Shown here: in pieces, positions 56,182 through 64,000 of the stretch
Position numbering within the stretch: the first letter of the stretch is position 1
Layout: every line of letters begins with the position of its first letter
Assembly: GCA_027257055.1 (NCBI GenBank)
Contig: JAPVLO010000275.1
Coordinates: 2,046,001-2,110,000, forward strand
Reading direction: 5' to 3'
From: Cephalopachus bancanus
Lineage: Eukaryota; Chordata; Mammalia; Primates; Tarsiidae
Length of the DNA: 64,000 bases
The notes under the pieces: generated by a model
Told to the model about the DNA's origin: nothing
Seen by the model: only the letters and a program-made list of their open reading frames with translations
Databases searched by the model: none
Translations under genes and position numbers: made by a program

Positions 56182-56443
56182 AATGTAACCCCAATCAAAA
56201 CTCCAACCTTTTTTTTTTTGGTAGAAATTCAGAAGCTTATTCTAAATTTTATCTGGAAATGCCAAGGACCAAATTTGGCCAATAAATTCTTGAAGATATA
56301 TTGGAAGAAAGTGGCAAGACTTGCTCTACCAGATTTGAAACTTATTATAAAACTATAAACAATCAGACAATGTGTAATTGGTAAGACTGTCTACATTATT
56401 AGGAGGAATGCAATGATAATGCAAGGCCCCTTGCTAAAAAATT

Positions 56444-56791
<348 letters not shown>

Positions 56792-57800
56792 CAGCACTAG
56801 GGCATTAAATAAAGTACCAGAGTCTTCTAAGCATGGAGCATGTATGCCCATGAATTTAGCCCTCATTACTGGCACAAAAATATAAAAATAAACCAATGAA
56901 TCAGAATAGGGAGTCCAGGAATAGGTCCAGACATAAAAACTCATTTGATTTATGATAAAAATGGCACTGCAGAGCAGTGGGGAGAGGACAGTTTTTTTAA
57001 AATAAATGGTGATGGGACAATTATCTATTCAAGTGGAAAAAATGATAGACCTAAAAACATGGAAAGTCATTAAAAAGAAAAGAAATTCTGACACTTGTTA
57101 CAACATGAATAAAGCTTGAAGTCACTATGCTAATGAAATAAGCCAGACACAAAAGAACACATATTGTATGATTCTACTTGTATATCATACTGGGAATAGT
57201 GAAATTCACAGAGACAGAAAGCAAAATAATGGATACTAGCCACTGGGAGAGGAGGGAATAAGGAGTTTTGTTTAATGAAAACAGAGTTTTCTCTTTGGGA
57301 AGATGAAAGCATTCTGGAAGTGGATAATGGTGAAGGTTGCACAATAATGTGAATGAGCTTAATAGCACTTAATTGTACACTTTAAAATAATTAAAATCAT
57401 AAATTGTATGTATATCATTCCACAATTAAAACAAAGGCAAAGGTAAAATATTGTAGCTGTAGAAGCAAATATAGGAGAATAACTGTATGATATGAGAATA
57501 AAGGAAGATTTATTAAGAAAATTCAAAAGAGTACTAATGATAAAGGAGTTTTGATAATTTTTGAATTGATAGTTTTCCTTCATTAGAATTAAAAAACTTT
57601 TTCTTAATCAATGGATGCTATTAAGAGACTGAAATCTGTCAGAGTGAAAGACATTTGTAACATAGCAAACATTTGTAACCTGGCAAAGAACTCATATCCA
57701 GAATATATAAAGTACACCTACATTCAAAAAAAAAAAAAAAAGCACGCCTAAAAACCAATAAAAAAAGATAGAACAACGAGTAAAATTTTTTTAAAAAAGA

Positions 57801-58176
57801 TGTCTTAGTCTGCTTTGTGCTGCTATAACAGAACACTATAGACTGGGTGATTTATAACAAACAGAAATGTATTTTCTCATAGTTCTGAAGACTGGGAAGT
57901 CCAAGATCAAGCAGCTGGTATCTGGTGAGGACCTTTGTGCTACATTATGATGGTGAAGAGCATCACATGGTGGAAGGGCAAAGAGTAGGTAAGGGAGAAA
58001 ATAACAGGAGCTGAACTCCCCCTTCTATGACAAATCCATTGCCACAATAAAGGCATTCATTTTTTTCACTCACTCATGACCTGATCACCTCTCTTAGGCC
58101 CCACTTTCCAACACTGTTGTATTGAGGATTAAGTTTCCAACACATGCTTTCTAGGGGATGCATTTAAGCCACAGCA
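57801..58176 (-). mobile_element. MLT1-like solo LTR (minus)
   Basis: TGTCTTAGTCTGCTTTGTGC, GACTGGGTGATTTATAACA, GAAGTCCAAGATCAAGCAG and TCATGACCTGATCACCTC, to ATTTAAGCCACAGCA. Reverse complement of the MLT1 LTR, complete. Confidence 0.88.
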
Positions 58177-58512
58177 TGGGAAAAATTTTTAAACAGGCAA
58201 TTCAAAAGAATATCCAAATGGCCAGTAAATATATAAATGTTCTTTAACCAGGCAAATTTAAGCCACAATTAAATTGTTTCATACACCAAAAGTTTGATGA
58301 TACAAAGTGTTGATAAGTATTTAAAGTCATTGGAATTTATAATACCACTGGTGGTGTAATCAGAATGAAGTAGCAGTGTCCACTAAAGCTGAAGACAGGC
58401 ACACCCATGAGCATCCAATTCTATTATAAGCTACATATCTACGCGTATGTGTGTGTTTTGCAGCTAAATACACAGACACATATATTTGTAGCAATATGTT
58501 CATCACAGCTTT

Positions 58513-58880
58513 TGCTACAGACTGAATGTGTGTGGCCCCCAAGTTCATAGGTTGAAATCCCTAACCCCCAAGGTGATGGTATTTGGAGCTGGGGCCTGTA
58601 GGAAATGATTAGGTCATGAGAGTGAAGCCCTCATGTGGGATTAGTGCCCTTTAAAAAAATGACACAGGAGGGCTCGCTTCCCCTTTCTCCCTCTTCACCA
58701 TGTGAGGACACAATGAGAAGACACAGTCTGCAACCTGGAAGAGAGCCCTCACCAAGAACCTGGCTATGCTGGCACCCTGATCTTGGACTTGCAGCCTCCA
58801 TAACTGTTAAAAAATAAGTGTTGTTTAAGCCACCCTGTCCATGGTTTTTAAAATTACAACAGCCCAAACTGACTAAGACA
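58513..58880 (+). mobile_element. MLT1-like solo LTR (plus)
   Basis: TGCTACAGACTGAATGTGTG, CATAGGTTGAAATCCCTAAC, GAAATGATTAGGTCATGAG, CACCATGTGAGGACACAAT and CCAAACTGACTAAGACA. Complete LTR, opposite in direction to its neighbour at 57801, about 340 bp away. Confidence 0.9.
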
Positions 58881-59335
58881 GCCCCCAAATAGAAACAATA
58901 GAAATGTCCACCAACAGTGGAGTGGACTAAAAGTGCATGTTCATACAATGGATTCTGCAACAAAAATGAACTGCAGGCGCATATGGCAACATGGTTCTAC
59001 CTCAAAAGCCTAATATTCAGAGAAATAAGCCAGATCTCAATCAGACACACATTGCATGATTTAGTTCCTATACACTACACAAACCTGCACATAGACCTTT
59101 AAAGACACTTGCTTATGTGGTGAACTATCGAGCAACTGAAGTGCTGACCACTAATGCCAGTGGCAGAGAGCCCCAGGGAAGGGCATTGGGAGGGAGAAGA
59201 TGTGATCTGGATGGATCCAAGCAGTGGCTACACAGGTGTTTGCTTTACAATAACTTGCTAAGCTGGATATTTACATTTTAAATATTTTCCTGGATGTACA
59301 TTATATTTCACAATAAAGAAGACTAGAGAGAAAGG

Positions 59336-60879
59336 AAGAAAGAAATTAAAGCAAGTGTAAAAATTCTTTCATGTAGTTTTGCTCAAACAGGATGGTTGTT
59401 GGAAGGGGAAGTTGAGTTGAGTTTTTTTTTCCCTTGTTCTTTTATGTTTTCAATGGTATCTTCTCTTGCACCACATCCTTTTATTCTCAAGCTCTTATCA
59501 TGGGCTCTTGCACTGGAGGGGGGCCCTTCCTGACCAGCTCGGCCCCCTCCCCGCTCTCCCATCTACACGTGGCCTCTGGCCTCCATGGAAGACTCCATGC
59601 CAGCCAACTGGCCAAACCAGCTTCTTCATATGTCTGGTCATTTTTATTGGATGCGGAATATTTTAGTATCCTTATAAATAATCTTGAGCTTTTTTTCTGA
59701 GGTGGAGTAAAGTTACTGAGAACCTGTTTGATCTTGTTGGGTCTTGCTTTTATGACTTTTTAGGTGGGTCTGAAGCAGTGCTCAGTCTAGGGCTATGTCT
59801 AGGCTACCCACGGAGAATCCTGCCTAGTGGCCAGTGAATCAGGCGTGCGCAGTCTGGCCAGTGGGAGTTCTGTGGGAGCACCAGCTGCTGATCTCTACTT
59901 CTGCAGGGTGGCTTTTCCTTGACCTTGGCAGTTTCTCCACATGCGTGTACTGAATACTTGAGGGAACCCTCTGCAGATATCCCGGGCTCTGACTTGCCAG
60001 CTCTTTCCTTCTCAGTCTTCTGTCCTGAAAACTCTAGCCCCTTGGTCTCTCTGGACTTCCAGCTTTGTTTCTCCTGTCTAGGAAGTCCTCTCTAGGCCAC
60101 CAAGGTCCTCTTGTCTGTCCTGCAGTCTGTACATGCTCTCAGGGCAGTGGTCCAGGGTTACTGAAGGGCTTCCCTTGCTCATTCCATTCATTTCCCTCCT
60201 CCAGGCACCACTGTCCTTCCTTGTCTGATGTCCAGTTGTTCAGATATCTTGACTGGGTATGTTGATTGCTCCAGGAGGGAGGGTAGGTCCAGTCTCTGCT
60301 ACTCCATCTTGGTGGCAGGGGAAGGCAGAGAAGGTCAGCTTTAATGTGAGAGTAAAGACAACATGATCCACTCGTAAAAGCACTCTTATAGGAGCAAAAG
60401 ATTGATGATGCAGAAGATCCAGTGATGTTCCGGAGTGGACGGGCGGGATCAGGCACAGCAGTGGAGGTGGGTCATACACCTAGGAGAAACCTCCTATTCG
60501 CAGGAAAGGAGAGAAAGCTTTGGGCATAGTGCAGGGAGACAGAGGTCTTGGACTTTCTCTGAGAGTGATGAGCTAGCTAATTGAGGGATTTTCCAGGACA
60601 CCCAGCAGTACAGACCCATGTCGGGAAGGCCAGGTGAGCCCCAGTCCATACTGGTCTGTTTCTGGCTTTAGGCAGCTGCATATGCCCAGAAGGATGCTCA
60701 GGTCCTGCCTTATGGTCACCATGGAAACAGGATCCCCTGATTCACCCACTGAGATCACCTTCACAACACTTGCTTTCAAAGGTGCCCCTTTTCTTGGGTC
60801 CCAGTGTGGGGTGAATCGTCCAAAGCCAGCTTTGCTGGTCTGCTCAGGGCCTTTTGTCCTCATGATCATGTGATGCTCT
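59336..60879. other. Single-copy or unassigned DNA
   Basis: The part 59800-60310, ending GTCTCTGCTACTCCATCTTGG, is reminiscent of an old LINE in reverse, but too diverged to assign. Frames at 60065-60873 are short and overlap on both strands. No gene called. Confidence 0.3.
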
Positions 60880-61053
60880 GCTCCATCTCAGGACACTGCA
60901 GAGAGTTCCCAGCAGCAAGAGGGCCCTCGCCAGATGCAGCCCGTTGACCCTGGACTTCTCTGCCTCCGTGACTATAAGAGATAAATTTCTTTCTTTATAG
61001 GTGACCCAGTTTCATGTATTCTGCTATAAGCAGCAGAAAACGGACTAAGACAC
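60880..61053 (+). mobile_element. 3' part of an MLT1-like LTR
   Basis: AGCAGCAAGAGGGCCCTCGC, CTGGACTTCTCTGCCTCCG, GAGATAAATTTCTTTCTTTA and AGAAAACGGACTAAGACAC. Only the 3' half of the LTR is recognisable. Confidence 0.8.
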
Positions 61054-62149
61054 TCCGCACCCACACTGCCAGCAGCAGCAGGTTGTTCAAGTGGGCAACC
61101 TGGGCCGCTCCACCCCCTCCTCTCTACTCTGTGCTTCAGTCTCCTTAGACACTGCAGGGTTGTCCATGTAGAAGCCAGAGGGCAGCCCCACAGGGGCATC
61201 CGACCTCACTGCCTGGTAGGGGCCAGACTTCTTGTGACTTAATGTCTTCATAAGACACAGGATAGGGGCTGGCCTGTGTCCCAATCCATCTTCCTTCTGG
61301 ACCGACATGTCCAGGTGACCTGTCTCATTAGACTGCAAAGGAGGCCTGGCCACCCTGTGATGGGCCGAGCCCGCTGTCCTCTTGGGCTCTCCCTCTGCCT
61401 GAACACAATGAAGAGTTCTGGAATGCCATGCTTTCTTTCTCCCTCCCTCGCCGGCCTCCGGCAAGGGAGGGAGAAGCAGCCATCCTCATCTTTCTGCTTT
61501 TGCCCATCCCTGGAGGCAGATGCTGCCCAGGTGACGGGGCTCTAACAGCCCAGTCCTGGGCCAAGCCCCTGGCCTCTGTGGGTGAGTGTGTTTTACTCTG
61601 GAATACTGAAGACACCAGCTAGGACACTCACCTAGCCTGTGGTCCTGGACTGCAGTGCCTTTGTGGGTCTCGGGGACTATCATCTCAAAGATACACCCGG
61701 ACTGAGTGTTCACCCTGTGAGGTCTTCAGAGCCTTTGGTCGGGACGCAGCTCTGCTCCTGTGTGGGCTGCCGAAGACTGGCCTCTCGGGCTCTGTGCTAT
61801 GGATGTCAGTCCCAGGCCAGGCCCTGTCGGCTGAGGACGCGGCTGACCTCCGCTCTTGCCTCTCCTGTGGAAGGGGCTGTAGGCCTTGCTCCGGCTCTTC
61901 ACTGCTCCCTGTCATGCAGGGAGTCTTCCGGCTCTAGAGCACAATGTCCCACACTGCCCCTCACATGTCCTTTTTTGAGCACCTTTCGTATGCAGGAAAG
62001 CTTCTGTAGGCACTGCGGGAAGGTGGAGAAGGGATAGACAGGTCCAACTCCAGACAGATGACCTCCTGGTGGCATATACACAGTCGGCAGGCACATACAT
62101 GGTCATCATCGTCTCCACGGGTATAAATCGCTTACGCGGCCCTCATGTT
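61054..62149. other. GC-rich single-copy DNA with a strong hairpin
   Basis: Overlapping frames (for example 61639-62037, 132 codons, Cys/Ser/Leu-rich) lack domains and splice context. The only clear structure is the inverted repeat at 61439-61473. Confidence 0.35.
61439..61473. repeat. Short perfect hairpin
   Basis: Arms CTCCCTCCCT and AGGGAGGGAG, one C/A mismatch, then GCCGG and CCGGC around a CCT loop. That is 15 paired positions of 16 in 35 bases. No T run or flanking stem that would suggest a Pol III or miRNA gene was seen. Confidence 0.85.
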
Positions 62150-62325
62150 CGAGCAGGTACTATGTGGCAGGCTTGTGCCTTTGCACGCGCCACTCCACCT
62201 CAGCTGGCCGCTGGCCGCTTGCCACGTCTCCCTTCCACAGATGGGGACACGAGGCTCACAGAGACCAAGTTACTTGCTCAGGCTCGCAGAGCTGGGCAGG
62301 TAGCCGCCGATATGGTAAAATGCTG
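62150..62325 (+). repeat. MIR SINE (ancient)
   Basis: AGGTACTATGTGGCAGGC, CTTCCACAGATGGGGACACG, GAGGCTCACAGAGACCAAG, TTACTTGCTCAGGCTCGCAG and AGCTGGGCAGGTAG follow sense MIR. Confidence 0.8.
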
Positions 62326-63734
62326 AATCAGTGACAGCCAGGGAGACAACCTTCCATTTGGAGAGGCGGGGAAGGGACACAGAGGTGATGGCATGGCTGG
62401 CTCTGGGGATGGGCAGGCTTTGGACAGAGGACAGGGAAGGATGGTGGGAGCCAACAGCACAGACAGAGGGAGGTTCAAATCTGGGTGCTTGCCTCCGACC
62501 GAGCCTGGACTTGGGGCGCAGCTGTGGGCAGGGGAGGACAGGTTCAGAACAGGGAGAGGAGCCCTGTGGGTCACACCTCAGGGGTCGCAGGGGTGTGGAA
62601 GGGGCTTTTCAGTTTGGGAGCGGTGTGCCTGGAGCCACCCTGGCTCCACAGGCGGAACTTGCCAGGGCGTGAAGCTGGCCATGACCGGAAATCAAAAACA
62701 GGTTTGTTGGTGAGTCAGGCGCTGGGAACACACAGAGAAGCAGGCTTCTTGGAGCCCGCTTCTTCCCAGCCCCGCAGACTGGGCAGCGCCCACGCCCCCT
62801 GCTCCGACCACAGCCCCTACCACGCTGACCCGCGGTAGCTTCTGCCCAGCCTGCCTAGTCCCAACCCCAACGCCACCAGCCAGCTGCTGGGCGTCTTCCT
62901 GCGTGCTGTCACCCTTGTTGGTGTGTCTAGACAGCAGACACTGTGGGTACTGGTGGGGGCTCGGGCAAGGAACAGTGGGGGGCCGGAGCCCCGGCCAGAA
63001 TGACGCCTGAGATCTTGTTCAAAACCACAGTCAGGGCGGGCTTGTCGGAAAATATTCCTTTCCTTGAGACATCACAGCTCAGCCTCCTTGAATCACCCGG
63101 CCACTTCCTTCCTGTGTGTATCTTACGCACGCTAGGGGATGGGCGGGCCCCACGTGTGCGTGTTTTTGCTTCTTTTAAGTTTTGTCTGCTTTGTTCCTTG
63201 GGTGAGCTGTAGGCTGCACGGGTGGGGCTGGTTCTGAGAGCCTTTGTCACTGTTAAGGATACGGGGGACAGCCTGGGCTTTCTCTGGGAGTTCAAAATCT
63301 TTGGTTGTGAGAATGAGAAGGAGGAGGGGTCTCCGTAGGGCCACACTTAGGACCCTTCACGTGTGACGGTGTGCTTAATCTCAAAATAGCCCTAATGTTT
63401 TGCAGGCATAACAGGTAAGGGAGGTGAAGGAGTCGGGAGGCTGGAGGACTTGCCAAGGAGGACTCTCATGGAGTCAGAGTTTCACGCCTCCCAAGTCCAA
63501 GCTTTTTCCTGTGCATCTGCAGGCAATGTCAACACGCCCTCCAGTGCCTGCAGCAGGCAAGCGACAGTGTCCATTCCAGACCTTCTGACCCCATGCTACA
63601 AATGTCAGCCTGTTTCCTGAGAAGCCCAGGGGCTTTTGGCTTGTTGCTTTTTCTTTCTCTTGAAGTAAACAAAATAAAAGAGTTGCTCAAACTTCTCTGG
63701 CGATGACTCACAGGAGAGTGATGCAATCTACATG
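62326..63734. other. GC-rich single-copy DNA
   Basis: No repeat or exon is supported. Near the end, GATGACTCAC (about 63702) and GTGATGCAAT (63719) form adjacent AP-1-like and CRE/C/EBP-like words, a possible regulatory site with no further support. Confidence 0.3.
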
Positions 63735-64000
63735 CCACCTTTCAAGTATACGTATATGTATATACACAGGCATGCAGGTATACGTGTCTATAGCTGATGT
63801 CATTTTCGTGAAAAGACACTCACCCTGATGTGGGATGTTCACCCTACATACGATGCGTTCCTTGTGCTGCATGTATGTTCACATGTGTGTCTAGATGTAA
63901 GTACTTATGTATACACACATATATGTGTATATCTATACCAATATGGGTGTATATTTATAACTGATGCGATTTTCATTTCAAAATGGGAATGCATCACTCT
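63735..64000. repeat. Imperfect tandem repeat in TA/TG-rich DNA
   Basis: CTATAGCTGATGTCATTTTCG near 63789 recurs as TATAACTGATGCGATTTTCA near 63955, about 166 bases apart. Each is preceded by a TATA/TGTA-rich run. The second unit runs out of the window. Confidence 0.55.

Larger units (their letters stand above)
57460..59335 (+). mobile_element. Old L1M 3' portion, split by two MLT1-like LTRs
   Basis: AACTCATATCCAGAATATAT, ATCCAAATGGCCAGTAAATA, TAGAAATGTCCACCAACAGT, GAGAAATAAGCCAGATCTC and GGATGTACATTATATTTCAC run in L1M order across both LTRs (57801-58176, 58513-58880). No frame survives. Confidence 0.8.

Overview
The window is primate nuclear DNA dominated by transposable elements. It holds at least 19 SINEs of the 7SL/Alu type in both orientations, long stretches of LINE-1, several MaLR-type LTRs, a nearly complete Tigger1 DNA transposon and scattered MIRs. 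The best-preserved Alus have a consensus unlike the human one (GCCGGGCTCGGTGGCTCAGC at the head, GTGGCCGGGAGCGGCCAC in the right arm, a tail starting CTCCAACTC). They also lack the lemur/loris hallmarks I know. With mariner derivatives and short polyadenylated LTR or mRNA 3' ends mobilised by L1, this points to a tarsier-like primate. That is inference from repeat style; no gene fixes the species.

Layout. 1-2.5 kb: GC-rich, probably the 3' end of a + strand gene (possible last exon 1351-1632 with an AATAAA signal). 2.5-10.5 kb: Alus, an MLT1-like LTR carrying two insertions, and a 3.3 kb Tigger1 remnant cut by three Alus. 10.5-13.1 kb: a minus-strand L1 3' portion, then a small minus-strand gene model (12274-13042, poly(A) signal near 12047). 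13-30 kb: GC-rich, mostly single-copy DNA with few repeats. It includes a mariner miniature element between mirror-image CA/TG microsatellites (16.1-16.5 kb), a roughly 91% identical inverted repeat (18.9-19.5 kb), an LTR-like stretch (23.7-24.5 kb) and one isolated candidate exon (26807-27007). 30-59 kb: AT-rich L1 graveyard. Its core is one old, essentially complete L1 spread over about 15.8 kb (39.9-55.7 kb), interrupted by a full-length younger L1, an inverted L1, two LTRs and several Alus. 59-64 kb: GC-rich single-copy DNA again, with one LTR fragment, a MIR and a perfect-looking hairpin.

No protein-coding gene could be named. Almost all long open frames are L1, Tigger or Alu translations or chance frames in GC-rich DNA. 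No rRNA, tRNA, CRISPR or prokaryotic feature is present. Repeat family names rest on remembered consensus sequences and should be read as class-level assignments unless the entry says otherwise.
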